This document shows positions 1-53,504 of a stretch of 64,000 nucleotides of DNA, piece after piece (within the stretch, counting starts at the first letter, position 1; every line of letters begins with the position of its first letter). Under the pieces are notes generated by a model that ran no database searches, was not told the DNA's origin, and saw only the letters and a program-made list of their open reading frames with translations. Source of the stretch: Macrotis lagotis (Eukaryota; Chordata; Mammalia; Peramelemorphia; Peramelidae). Position numbers and translations under genes: made by a program. The stretch covers positions 286,723,078 through 286,787,077 of the forward strand of contig NC_133660.1 in NCBI RefSeq assembly GCF_037893015.1, read 5' to 3'.

Positions 1-33
1 AGCAATCAGCTTGGCCAGGCCGTGGATTCCCAT
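1..33 (-). CDS. FEN1: FEN1, flap endonuclease 1, first 11 codons (partial)
   Basis: Reading the minus strand from the ATG at 33 down to 1 gives MGIHGLAKLIA, the start of flap endonuclease 1 (mouse begins MGIHGLAKLIA, human MGIQGLAKLIA, recalled from memory). FEN1 is the nuclear and mitochondrial structure-specific nuclease that removes 5' flaps in Okazaki-fragment maturation and long-patch base-excision repair. The gene continues beyond base 1. In mammals the whole coding region sits in one exon, so only that exon's edge is here. A splice acceptor (cttcctcag on the minus strand) ends at 54, with a second AG at 46-45, so the coding exon starts at 53 or 44 and has a very short 5'UTR before the ATG. 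The neighbour TMEM258 in divergent orientation agrees with human synteny. Confidence 0.9.
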   Translation of the reverse strand, partial: MGIHGLAKLIA

Positions 34-379
34 GGTGGTCGGGACTGAGGCACCTGAGGAAGGAAGGGAGAGAGAGAGAGAAGGTCACGGGTGAAGGGCT
101 TGAGCTGCCAGCAAAGGCCTGGGGAGGAGGAGGAAGAGCTGCTGGCCCCCTTTTCTTCAGAGGCCAGGTCCCCCAGGGGACTCCAGGGTGGTTCAGGCAT
201 AGCCCCCCCCCCCCAACTGTCAGGACCAGTTCCAGGCCACAGTGTGAAGCTTGGCTGACTTTTCTCACAAGTAGGCTTCCCAAGAATGCCCACATTTCAA
301 CTTGGGCCTCCCTAGGCATTTCTGCCATAGGCTCTTAGGCACCATAGGCCATAGAACAATAGGGTCTGGAAGATCTCAG

Positions 380-555
380 ACAGTTACTGGCTGTGTGACC
401 CTGGACAAGTCACTTCACCCTGTGTGCCTCAGTTTCCTCATCTGTAAAATGAGCTGGAGAAGGGCATGGCCAACCAGTCCAATATCATTGCATAGGAAGT
501 TCCAAATTGGTTCACCAAGAATCAGACAGAACTGAAAATGACTAAATAACAACAG
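380..555 (+). repeat. Mar1-like SINE, 3' part
   Basis: It shows the core 'ctgtgtgaccctggacaagt', the 'cctcagtttcctcatctgta' segment, the 'gagctggagaagg' segment and the terminal 'cagaactgaaaatgactaaa' typical of marsupial Mar1 elements. The tRNA-like head is missing. Confidence 0.75.
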
Positions 556-1114
556 ATATTTTAAGCTTTAAAATTCTTATACCCAAGTGTGTGCTGGAGC
601 CAACTCAAAAACGAGGTGATTAAAATGAAATAAACTACTCACCCGTCAGGAGCTATGGTTATTTTTTGTACTTCCCACTCAAACTGAGTGTACTGAACTC
701 AGAGGCTGGGCTCGGGTGGGATCACAGGCCCCAGTATACACTTAAGGAAGTGGAGTCAACTGAAAAGTGAGGCCTGGCCCCTTTCTGGGAGAACAGAGTC
801 TAGGAGGCATTTCCCAGGACACCCAATGTGTCCCCAACCAATCAAAAGCTGCCAAAAGTCCCCAAACCAAAGAAAAGCTATCCCTGTGACCATTTCAATG
901 ACAAATAAACAAGTGCCATTAAGTACGGTGAGTTTATTTTAAGCAACAAATATTTATGAAGTGTCTAGCCAGACCCTTTAGCAAAGATAAATATGGCAAT
1001 TTGTGACATCAACAACAAAAATAAAAAACAAATAGAGAGAACACACAAGAGAACAAATTCATGAAGTGCCTCTGGTTTCCCAATGCAGGAGAGACAAGAA
1101 GAAGAGCCTAGAAT

Positions 1115-2630
1115 GAAAAAACTTCTGGCAGCAATTATCAAACTATTTGTTATTGGTTAAGAAAGGGAGAGGAATAGAGTGAGTACAAAACAAAGGGCAG
1201 TAACTATTCTAATTTACTGTTTGATAAACCCAAAGATTCCAGCTTCTGGGCTAAGAACTCACTATTCAACAAAATTGTTGGGGAAAATGGGATTTAGACG
1301 TAAGAGGTGATACCATAAACCAATTTAGGAGAATGGGAATAGTCTTATCTGTCGGATCTGTGGAGAAAGAATTTAGAACCAAATGCCAAATGGATAATTT
1401 AGATTCTGTTAAATTGAAACAAGTTTGCAAAAACAAAACCAATGCAAACTGTTAAAAGGACAGTAGAAGGGGCAGCTAGGTGGTGCAAGCACCAGTCCTG
1501 GAGTTGGGAGTACCTGAGTTCAAATCCAGCCTCAAACACTTAATAATTACCTATCTGTGTGGTCTTGGGCAAGCCACTTAACTCCATTGCCTTGCAAAAA
1601 AAAAAAAAAGGAAAGCAGAAAGCTGGGAAATAATTTTCATAGTCGTTATTTCAAAAAAATCCTTTCTAAAATATATAAATGAGTCACATTTATAAGAATA
1701 CAAGTTATTCCCAAATGATAATCCAAGGATAAGAACAGGCAGCTTTTAGATGAAAACATTAAAGCTATCTAGTTAATATGAAAAATACTCTGTATCACTA
1801 TGGAGTAGACTTAAAACACTGCAGTACCACCTCACACCTCTCAGACTGGCCAATATGACCAGAAAGGACAATGATCGATGTGGGAAATCTGGGACACATA
1901 CATTGTTGGTGGAGCTGTGAACTCACCCAACCTTTCTGGAAGACAATTTGGAACAATGCCCAAAGGGCAACAAAAATGTGCACCCCCTTTGATCCACTAC
2001 TGGGTCTGTATCCCAAAGAGATCACAAGAAAGGAGAAAGGACCCACATTTATAAAAATATTCATAGCAGCTCATTCTGTAGCGGCAAAGAATTGGAAACT
2101 GAGGGAACACCCGTCAATTGGGGAATGGCTGAACAAGTTATGGTATGTGAATGTGATGGAGTATTGGTGTTCCACAAGGAACAAGGAGCAGGCAGACTTC
2201 AGAAAACCCTAGAAAGATTTGCAAAAGGGATGCCAGTGAGAGTGAAGTCAGCAGAGCCGGAAGGCCATCCTCAGTAACAGCGACACTGCAATGATCAAAG
2301 ACGATGGACCTAGCACTTCTCAGCCATGCAGTGGAGTGGTCCAAAACAATTCTCTGAGACTTGTGCTGGAAAATACCAGCTCCATCCAGGGAAGGGCTGT
2401 GGAGTCTGTACGCAGATCAAAACATACTAGTTCCACTTTAAAACTTTGTTATTCGTTATTTCTTTCTCCAGTTTTCGTCTCTACAATGATTCTTCTTTCC
2501 GAGCGAGGCTGATGTAGAAATATGTGCACCACGACTGTACGGGCACAGCTGAGATCAGAGTACTTGCTTTGGGGAAGGAGGGAGGGGATGAAATGTTGCA
2601 AAAATGAATGTTGAAAACTATCTTTACATA
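1115..2630 (+). mobile_element. L1 LINE fragment: ORF2 C-terminal part and 3' end
   Basis: The sequence matches the 3' end of marsupial LINE-1. A plus-strand frame at 1871-2212 contains HCWWSCELTQPFWKTIW, then a GLYPKE block and EWLNKLWYVNVMEYW. These correspond to the C-terminal blocks HCWWECKLVQPLWKTVW, LLGIYPKE and MWYIYTMEY of L1 ORF2p. The upstream part (1115-1468 and 1610-1870) also aligns with remembered L1 ORF2 DNA, but its frame is broken. It lies antisense to FEN1, inside that gene's 5'UTR intron, and is split by a SINE at 1469-1609. The element is dead: 5' truncated and decayed. Confidence 0.85.
1469..1609 (+). repeat. WSINE1/MON1-like SINE inserted in the L1
   Basis: It starts 'ggggcagctaggtggtg', has the B-box-like 'gagttcaaatcc', ends 'cattgccttgc' and then carries an A13-14 tail. 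L1 sequence continues on both sides, so the SINE inserted after the L1. The flanks 'agtagaag' and 'agcagaaag' may be a decayed target-site duplication. Confidence 0.88.
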
Positions 2631-2823
2631 TGAAAAATGAGGGGATTGAGCTAGACAAAGGAAAAAAGAACAGTTTCAGGGAAATGAAAATAGAAGAGAA
2701 TCGGGCCTCAGTTTCCTAATCTGAAAAAGCACGAAAGGAGCTGCTAATTTTACAGGTGGAAATGACGTCCAAGAGGCAGGGCAGCCAGTCTGAAGGGGGG
2801 GCTCTGCCCCATGGGGGGGGCGC

Positions 2824-2960
2824 CCTTCTTCCCTCCCTCCTTCCTTTCTCTTTCCCAGTTCCCCTTCCCTTGCGCCTCTCCATCCCTTCCGCCTCCGCTT
2901 CCTTCCTCCCCTTCCTCACTTCCTTCTTCCTTCCTTCCCTTTCCTCCCCCTCCCCCCGCC
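2824..2960 (+). repeat. CT-rich low-complexity tract
   Basis: About 135 bp of almost pure pyrimidine on the plus strand (runs of cttcctccctcc), directly beside the FEN1/TMEM258 CpG island. It creates several spurious Ser/Pro-rich reading frames. Confidence 0.85.
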
Positions 2961-3176
2961 CTTCGGTCCCCGCCGGCAGTTTGGGGGTCCCGCTTGGCTC
3001 GGACGACAGGCCCGGGTGCGCCCCCCTTCTCCCCCAGGATGCCCGGGGCCCCTCAGTCGGCCCGGGCCTCCCTCTGCCACTCGGGGGGCTCCTGAGCGCT
3101 CCCCGGGCGGGGGGTGGGGACAGCGCGGAGCCCCGGAGTGCGCCCCCCGCCTCAGTGTCCCCCCGGGGCAGCTCAC

Positions 3177-3287
3177 CCGGGGCGTCTGTTGCGGCGGCGG
3201 CGCCCTCCTCTCCTCGGCTCCGAGACCGCGGCCGCTGGCGCCTTCCAAAGCCCGCGCTCCGCTCCCGCGGCTCTGCCGCCGCGCGCG

Positions 3288-3300
<13 letters not shown>
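3177..3300 (-). other. FEN1: FEN1 non-coding exon 1 (inferred)
   Basis: A consensus donor (GTGAGC on the minus strand, 3176-3171) lies in the CpG island and faces the FEN1 coding exon acceptor at 54-55. This would give a 5'UTR exon ending at 3177 and a 3.1-kb first intron. A 5' non-coding exon is the known FEN1 structure. The exon start is not visible in the sequence, and the upper limit given is only approximate. Confidence 0.55.
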
Positions 3301-3877
<577 letters not shown>

Positions 3878-3978
3878 CCGCCGCGGTGAGACAGGGGGCC
3901 GCGAGGCGGGGGGAGCGGGGCCCGGATGCTGGGGGGGGCGAGCCCCGGGACCCGCTCATGGGTGTCTTGCCCTTTCAG

Positions 3979-4100
3979 GCCCTGCGTGCCCGCCACCACC
4001 CGCCGGTGCCCAGCGCCCGCTCCCGCCCCCTCCGTTTTTCTATTCTTGTCAGACGCAGCTTTTCACTGATTTCTAATAAATGGAGGCGCCTTGGCCTCAG
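3979..4100 (+). other. TMEM258: TMEM258 terminal 3'UTR exon
   Basis: After the stop (3875-3877) a donor at 3886 (gtgaga) and an acceptor at 3977-3978 (ccctttcag) place the last exon from 3979. The end near 4100 is inferred from the polyadenylation signal. Confidence 0.7.
4075..4080 (+). terminator. TMEM258: TMEM258 polyadenylation signal AATAAA
   Basis: The canonical hexamer (ttctAATAAAtgg) lies in the TMEM258 3'UTR with a T-rich stretch before it. Cleavage is expected 15-25 nt downstream. Confidence 0.85.
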
Positions 4101-6330
4101 TGAATGAAGGAAGGCCTGCCGCCTCTCACTGCCCGGGGCCCCCCATGAGCCCCCAGCTTCCTGCCCTCTGCCCCCCCATCACCCCTTCTCTGATTCTCTT
4201 GGGGGGGGGTGCTGAAGGTCATACAGTGTTCCTGAGGGGAATGGTCAGCCCAGAAGAGGGGCGTGGCTTGCTGGGCGGCACCTCTTACCCACTTCTTGCC
4301 ATCACAGCGGCATCTGCCCTCCTAGCCCAGACAGGCCTGGGTGAGGACATCTCACTTGGTCAAGTGACTGACCCTGGGTGCTCAGGTGCATCCACTCTGA
4401 GGGTGCACCATGAGGGAAGGAGACGCAGATGGGGGGTGCTGCATGGTCCAGCCCAGGCTGGGCATATCTACCTCAGTTTCCCCCACGAGGGGGGACAAGA
4501 ATTGTAATTGCAATTGTAATTTGCTTCATACAGAGCCTGGGCCTATGTAAATGTTAGCTGTGAGATCACTGTAGTTTGTGAGCCCAGGTCCCCTTGGGGG
4601 AGGAGGTCTGGGGAAGCCCTGGGACCCCAGTTCAGAAGCCAATTACAACACAGGAAACCAAATATCAGGAGAGATGGGAATTGAAATAGTTTTTAAAAAA
4701 TAAATTCCAGGGGTGGTTAGATGGCGCAGTTCAAATCCAGCCTCAGACACTTAGTAATTTCCTAGCTCTGCGGCCTTGGGCAAGCCACTTAACCCTGTTT
4801 GCCTTGCAAAAACCTAAAAATAAATTCCAGGGTGGCAGGTTAAAAATCCCACACATAGACTCCTAAAGACAGCAGCAATAGGGGTAAGTGTAAGTACAAG
4901 CTGGGGTGGGCCAGGGGTACACCTTGGGTGTTCATTGGGCAGCCTAGAGAAGCCTGGCCTTCTGAGGCCCCCTTGGGAGATGGGGGGGTCTGGGCCTCCT
5001 GAGGGAGGGGGCCCATCTGCCCTCCTGCCCTGGTCAGACCACTCTAAGGGAAAACCAATAAATCCATTAGGGAAATCCAGCTTCTGAGGCACCAGCAGGT
5101 CTCACCTTCCCCCTAATTCTTGTCCACCTGGACCAGCTCCCCACTGCCTTGGCCTCACCCCTGCCTGGGGCTCTCCCCAAGATTCCAAACTGCCCTCTTT
5201 GCTCAATTTAAACAAGTCTGACCAGGCATCCCCACGTTGTTGAGCATCTAACAACACATGCAAGTCTCCTGAAGACTCAAATACACCCTGGGAGAAGGGG
5301 GCAACCCCAACAGTGGGGGAGGAGACTAGTGGCCAAGAACCTCAGCCTCTGGGAGCAAGGGTTCAGGGCCTTCAAGCTCTTGAAGGCACCAGCTCAGTAA
5401 GCGTCCTAAGGGAGAAGGGAGGGTGTTCACATGGGGAAGCTTCTCTTGGCCCCTGTGTGGGCTCCACACCTTGGGGCTCAGTTACACTCTGGGTCATCAG
5501 GGTCTAGGGTCCCTCCCCTCTGGAAGGTCAGCCCTCCTCCCACCATGTTTGACATTTTCCAAACTAAGCCCCATGTCTTCCAAAGCTCCCCATTGGCCAC
5601 AGTCACGGGTTTGAGGCCGCTGTGTTCCTTGACCTCCCTGACCCTACTTGTTCATTCAGTGACTGAAATCAGGGTCTCCTGCACCCCACTCCTTTTCGCC
5701 CCCTCCCATTCCACCCCTCCTGCTCAAAAACCTTCTGTGGCTCCCTCCTGCCCTGGGGCAGGCTCTGCTGAGACTTCCTACCCCAGCATCCTCCTGGCTC
5801 AGTGGGAGCTGGGGCAGCCCCCAAAGGATCCTCCACCTGGTGTGATGGGGGAGGGGATGATCTGCCCTCCTGGACCTTTCAGTTCTTAGCACCACCCTTG
5901 AGGAATGGCCTTGATAAGGTGGAGCATCCAGAAGAGGGCATCCCCTTTAGTGAAGACCAGAGGAGACTGGGCTAGGGGCAAGCAGGCAGCCCCCAAGAAG
6001 AGGCTGGAAGGGACAGTCACAGACAGGCTGTCCCCCAACCAGGGTATGGTGTCTCAGACCGGGCTGCCTGAAACTCTTGAAATCACAGTGCCAGCTGTGG
6101 GAGGGGTCCCCACCCCACCTTAACATGCCACCCCCTGTATGATCCTTGAGGGCAGGGTCCTCTCCCCACCCCACCCCCATCAGCTTCTCTGCATCTTTTG
6201 CCTAATGTGGGGGGGGGGTTAATGTCTGGTCAGTCAGTTTGAGGTCTGCAACCCCCTCCCTCCAGACCCAGGCCGGATAAGCTGATCACCCTCCAGGGCC
6301 TTCAAGAAGAACCCAGGCCAAGCTTGGCTA
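4101..6330. other. Intergenic region between convergent TMEM258 and MYRF
   Basis: About 2.2 kb between the two 3' ends. It is GC-rich and mostly unique, apart from one truncated SINE at 4712-4814. Reading frames here are short and without recognisable domains. I see no gene. Confidence 0.6.
4712..4814 (+). repeat. WSINE1/MON1-like SINE, internally shortened, with target-site duplication
   Basis: It starts 'ggtggttagatggcgcag', then jumps directly to 'ttcaaatccagcctcagaca', so the middle of the tRNA-like head is deleted. It ends 'gccttgcaaaaacc'. It is flanked by identical 16-bp repeats AAAAATAAATTCCAGG at 4696-4711 and 4816-4831, a clear retroposition duplication. Confidence 0.9.
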
Positions 6331-8077
6331 CAAAGCAGTATTTATAGATTTATTTATATATATGTATATTTGCCTCTGGAACAAAGGCCAGCCAGGGGGA
6401 GCCAAGAGCAACCAAGGGAGAGGGTGGCTCCCCTCCCACCGTCAGACTTGGAACAATATAAATATGAATCTGAGCGAGGGGCAGGGAGAGCATGGGCACA
6501 GGCTGGTTAACACAGGGCAGGCGGCTAAGCAGGGCATAGCCAGAGGCCTTGGGGTTGTGAGAGCAAGCGGGCCGTTAGTGCCAGGGGTCCTATTTACAGC
6601 AGGGAGGGCTGGGGATTAGGGGGAGAAGCTAAAGAAACAAGACTGGGGGTCAGGCTGGCAAGGGGGGCCTACCAGCATCAGAATGGGGGGGCTCTCCCCC
6701 CCCTTAGGAATAAGGCAACTTTGGTCCAAAATGAACACCACCTGGGGACGTCCTCTGGGCCCCAGACCTGGCTACAGGATGGCTGGTCCCTGCTGCTAAC
6801 CAGGGCAGGGCGGCCACCTCCCTGGTGCAGGATGGGAAATTCTTGGCACTAGGAAATGGTTTTAAGGCACAAGTGGCTCTGCCCCCCCAATAACAGGGAC
6901 AGAGGGAAGGGGGCCATTCCCTAGAGAGTCCATTCCCTGCTCTGCACCAGGCCTAGGACAAGAGGTCCTTGGGGATGCTGCCTGCCCTTGGGTGCCCCCA
7001 CACTTCACCCTGCCCTGGGAGACGTGCTTGGAGATCCCCAAGTGGCAAGGCTGCAAAATCCTCTGGGTATCCAAGGATGGGGTGTGCACAGAAGGTCAGG
7101 AAAGAGTGGGGGGCTCTGCTCCCTTCCCTCCTGTTTTCACCAGGAGCCCCCAGAGCACGGGGGAAGCATGGTAGCAGCCACTGCCGCTCATGTCTGCCCT
7201 TGGGCGACAAAGTGACCAGAGGCTGGGGGAGAGGTCACTCAGGAGGGCTGAGGACTGCTTTGGCAGTGGGTGGCTTGAGGCCGGGCAGAGCTCAGACCCA
7301 CAGCCCTGGCCCTCGGGGTCTTCCCGTTTTCCCTGGTCCAAGTGCATTTTAGGAATTGGCTCCTAACAATAGAACAGACAGTAACTGCATCCCCGGGGGG
7401 GGGCACCCTCCATGCTTCCCCCCATCTGTGCTGACCAGAGCAGGGCCTGCTGGGCAGTTCAAGGGCAGCTGGAGGGTTCCCAGGCCATCTGCACCCCACC
7501 CCTCGCTGCTTACCACAGGGTGGCAGGACGGGGGGAGGGGTCCTAAAATGACCCATCCTGGGCTTCGGCCATCTAATCTAGATGTGGTGGAGAGCCTCAT
7601 GCCCCCTGCTCCCAGCCCCATCTGCCAGGGAATGGGGCAGGAGGAAATCGCAAGCTTTCAGAGGCCTGGGGGTGTCATCTGAGTGAGCTCGGGGGGGTCT
7701 GAGGGTCAGTATCAGTGGCTACACCTCAGCAGTCATGTCTGGATCCTCGGCCAGCCAAGGCCCCCCCGGCCTCTCCCCTTCTCCAGGGTGTCTCAGGGTT
7801 GGGGGCAGTGGGGGGGGGCAGTAACTCCAGTGTCTGCACTTCCAGTTTCTTCTGGCCGGTCCGGGCCCAGCTTTAGTCTCTACAGCAGGAATTCCAGTGT
7901 GGACCCTGAGAGCTACAGTGTAAGATGAGGCGAACAGATAGCAGCCCCAAGGGGCGGGGGTGGGTGCAGGGTCACCCCCCTCCAGTGTAACACGGTCACA
8001 TCCAGTGTGGGAGAAGAGATGAGGCCCAAGGGGCCCCCAGTCCTCAGGGTGGGGGCCCCTGGGCCTGGGGGTCTGGC
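6331..8077 (-). other. MYRF: MYRF 3'UTR
   Basis: It runs from the MYRF stop (8078-8080) to the AATAAA on the minus strand at 6354-6349. The length of about 1.75 kb is typical for this gene. It is unique, G-rich on the plus strand, and no interspersed repeat was recognised in it. The T/A-rich stretch 6340-6372 surrounds the poly(A) signal. Confidence 0.8.
6349..6354 (-). terminator. MYRF: MYRF polyadenylation signal
   Basis: TTTATT on the plus strand is AATAAA on the minus strand, in an AT-rich block at the expected end of the MYRF 3'UTR. Cleavage is expected near 6325-6335. Confidence 0.75.
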
Positions 8078-50313
<42,236 letters not shown>

Positions 50314-50450
50314 GGCCGCCCGGCCCCGGCCGCGCCGCTACAGTCGGGCCGGGCGGGGCCGCATCCCGGGCCCCCCGCTCCGCGCTCCGCTCCCCGCCGC
50401 GCTCCCCGCCGCGCTCTCCGGGCTCCCCGGGCCGCTGGCTGCCCCGGGCC

Positions 50451-50510
50451 CGCCCCGCCCCGGCCCGCCCCGGCCCGCCCCGGCCCGCCCCGGCCCGGCC
50501 CCGCCCCGGC
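50451..50510 (-). repeat. MYRF: 10-bp GC-box tandem repeat upstream of MYRF
   Basis: Six 10-bp units from 50451, three of them exactly CGGCCCGCCC (50461-50490). On the minus strand each reads GGGCGGGCCG, so the array stacks Sp/KLF-type GC boxes and has G-quadruplex potential about 140-200 bp upstream of the MYRF ATG. Confidence 0.85.
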
Positions 50511-50584
50511 CTCGGCCACGCCCAGCCCCCCTCGCGGACCCCTGGGCCGCGGGCCCCGCGGCCCGGCCCGAACCCCCACAGACT

Positions 50585-50640
50585 ATTCAGGGACTCCCCA
50601 TTTTACAGAGGAGTAAACTGAGGCGCAGAGCGGCGGACGT
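50585..50640 (-). repeat. MIR-like SINE scrap in the MYRF CpG island
   Basis: 'ccccattttacagaggagta' followed by 'aactgaggcgcagag', the reverse complement of the MIR core, immediately upstream of the GC-box region. Confidence 0.6.
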
Positions 50641-51619
50641 GGGCCTGGGTGCTGGGTTCGGATCTCGCCTCCCTCAGGTCCCCCCCGCGGAGCGAGTGCC
50701 CTCCCTTGGGGTCGGGGATGCCCCGCACGGGGCAGGGCGGGGGGGGTGCGGGGAGACGGGGGGAGGCGGGGGCTGCGGGGCCCGCCTCTCTCTGCCCACT
50801 TGGCAGCAGGGGAAACTGAGGCCCAGCCACCGGGCGAGGCCCCAGGGGCCGGTGCAGATGCGGGCGGGGCCCCGGGCCTCCCCTCCCCGCCCCCCCGGGC
50901 CGGCGCCGCACAATGAGGCCTCTTCTCCTCCCCATAGAGTCGGATCCTGCTGGAGGCCCAGCTGCGCTGCCCGAGTCTGGGGGAGGGGGCGGGGGGGCCG
51001 CCTAAGGGGCCTATTCTTTCCGGGCTGAAAAGCCCAGGGGGGCCGGCCCGGCCCGAGGCCGCCCCTGCTGAGCCCCGGACCCAGCGGCCGGGCCGGGAGC
51101 TGGACTCGAACCCCGGCCCTCCAGGCGCAGGGACCCCGCCCCTCCCCTCCCCAGGGTGCTGTGGGGGAAGCCCAGGGGCCCCGGAGGGAGAGGCCTCCTG
51201 GGCCAGGACACCGAGGACCCCCCCCCCTCCATCCCGGACCTCGGCTTTGGCTCTGGCTTCCCAGAAGGAAGAGGAGGGGTAGGTGCGGGGGAGGGGGCAC
51301 CCCGGCCCCTGCCTGGGCCCCGGGGCCCCGGCTGGCACTTCGGGCAGGGCAGGCGTGCTTCCGTTTGGCCATTGACCCGGCGGGGGGAAGCGGGCGCTCC
51401 GGGCCTCCCCGGGAAACTGAGGCAGCGGCGGAGCCAGGGCCTTGGGCCCCCGGCCCCCCAACCCCCCCAGGACCCGCGTCCAAGCCGGGCCTGGGGCCTG
51501 GGAGCTTCAGGGGCGCCACCCTGCGGGGCCCGACCCGAGACTCGGGCTCTGGCTTTTATCTCCAAATTCTGTCTTGTGTTAGAGTCCGAGGCCCCCGACC
51601 CTGCCCGGGCGGGCGGAAG

Positions 51620-51835
51620 GAATAAATGCTTATTAAGGCCCTGCGTGTGCCAGACGCTTTGTGAACATTACCACATTGCAGCCTTACCACCCCGGGGGTA
51701 GCTGTGCTCCCCGGGTCTTTATTTTACACACAAAGAAAGTGAGGCAAGCACAGCCGGAGGACCTGCCCGAGGGCACAGAGCTAGTCAGTGTCAGAGGCTG
51801 GATTTGAACGCAGGGCTCTATCTCCCGCACCACCC
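51620..51835 (-). repeat. MIR/THER1-like SINE, minus strand
   Basis: 'aataaatgcttattaaggcc', 'gggcacagagctagtcagtg' and 'ggctggatttgaacgcaggg'. Confidence 0.7.
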
Positions 51836-52728
51836 AGCTGGGTGGGCTGGGCTGGCTTTAAGATCTGGGGATCCCAAGGTGGGTTTGAATGAGAATGGGT
51901 GCAAAACCCAGCGCGGGTGGGGTGTGTGTGGAGAGATTCTGGGTCGAAGAAAGCTTGTGGGTATGTGGGGGAGTTTATGTAGGAGCGGGGAGGGGGGGAG
52001 GGCCGTCTGCCCCAGCGGGGAGGGATCTGACCCTCTCTCCCCCCTTGGGCTCTGTTAGCCAGATCCCCTCAGCACCGCTAGTGCTCCCAGAACACACTGA
52101 GGAGTAAGACCCACACACTGGCCCAGCACCCTCTTGGACGCCCCTCCATAGCCTTCCTCTCCCCTTTCTTCATTGAGCTGTGGTCAGAGGCCCGGGAACA
52201 TGGTCCAAAGCTCCCAGGCTTCTGGTCAGAGGCCCTTGACACTTAGGACTCATGGGATCTGGGCAAGTCGCTGAACCCCCTTCCCCTTCCATTTGCTCAT
52301 CCGTAAGAAAAGAGAGAACATAAGGGGCTCGGACTGGCCATCCTCTGAGCTGGAGGCAGGAGGATCTCCCTCTCCTGGCCAGAGCATCTTCCATTTAAAG
52401 GGTAAATATCTTCTGGGTCCATCGCCATTCACGTATCACTTCTCCCTTCAGATGCCAGCTTCCTGAGGGTAGGGACCCTTGTCTGACCCGGGCTCCTGCT
52501 CATTGCTTATCGACTGGGTGACTGGCTGAACCACTTCTCTCTGATGTGGAGGTGCCGCCCCTAATGAGATCTGAGGGGGTGGCGATGGGGGTTTGATTTT
52601 GTGACCCATCTCTAACTCGTTGATCTCCATGGTGGTAGCACCACAGTCCCCTTCAAGGGAGGCATCTCCCCTTCTGACTGGTTTGCTGGGACGTTTGAGA
52701 GTAGCTTTCCTTCTGGGTCTCAGTTTCT

Positions 52729-52730
<2 letters not shown>

Positions 52731-52777
<47 letters not shown>
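52731..52777 (+). repeat. (GT)23 microsatellite
   Basis: Uninterrupted GT repeat, 47 bp. Confidence 0.97.
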
Positions 52778-52778
<1 letters not shown>

Positions 52779-53504
52779 AGGAATAAATGACCTGGAGGTG
52801 TCAGCGAGGTCATTCTGAGGGGCCCTGGAGTCGGAAGACCCCATCCTGGGGTGATGTCCATCCAACTCTGCAGCCATGGGGGCTCCCTGAAGGGCCTAGC
52901 AGCACCACCTGCTGTCTGGTAGGAGAACGTCTTCCCGCTTTGGGGTCCCAGATTCACAGCATCAGTTTAGAGCTGGGAGGCACTCAAGAAACCACACCCT
53001 CATTTTAGAGAAGGAAACCGGCCCGACATTTAAGTGATTGGTCTAAGTCATCCAGGTCAGAACCGGGATTCAAACCCAGGTCCTCAGGCTCCAAATCTTG
53101 CACCCACCTCGCCCTAGCTTACATTGGAAGGCGCCTTAGAAGTTATGGAGCTGGGCACTGGCCTCCCCCATGCTGTGGACGTGGAAACTGAAGCTGCCGA
53201 AGGGAAGGGGCACCTGAGCCAACAACCAGGGCTCTCTGCCTGGGATTGCCACCCTCCCCAGTTTTGTTTTAGTAGCCGGGTTCTTAGGAGGGATTGGAGA
53301 ATGGTAAAACTGAAAGGGAACTTCCAGACCACTTAGTTCAACCCACTCACCATCACAGAAAGGGAAACTGAGGCTCGGGAGAGGGCCTCTCCTCTCTGGG
53401 TTTTCCTGGTTGTTTCATCACAATTCTCTTATCTGTCTCCTTGTAAGATCAGCACACTCATCCTACCTGCCAGCTCGGGTTCATTCCCAAGCTGTCCTAG
53501 GTCC

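Larger units (their letters stand above)
54..3176 (-). other. FEN1: FEN1 intron 1 (5'UTR intron), 3.1 kb
   Basis: Inferred from the donor at 3176-3175 and the acceptor at 55-54. It holds a Mar1-like SINE tail (about 380-555), an L1 fragment (about 1115-2630) interrupted by a SINE, a MIR scrap near 2700-2725 and a CT-rich tract (2824-2960). The stretch 560-1110 is AT-rich and I recognise nothing coding in it. Confidence 0.55.

Noticed and set aside
1871-2212. A 113-codon open frame that could look like a small gene
   Set aside because: It is the L1 ORF2p C-terminal segment in a dead LINE.
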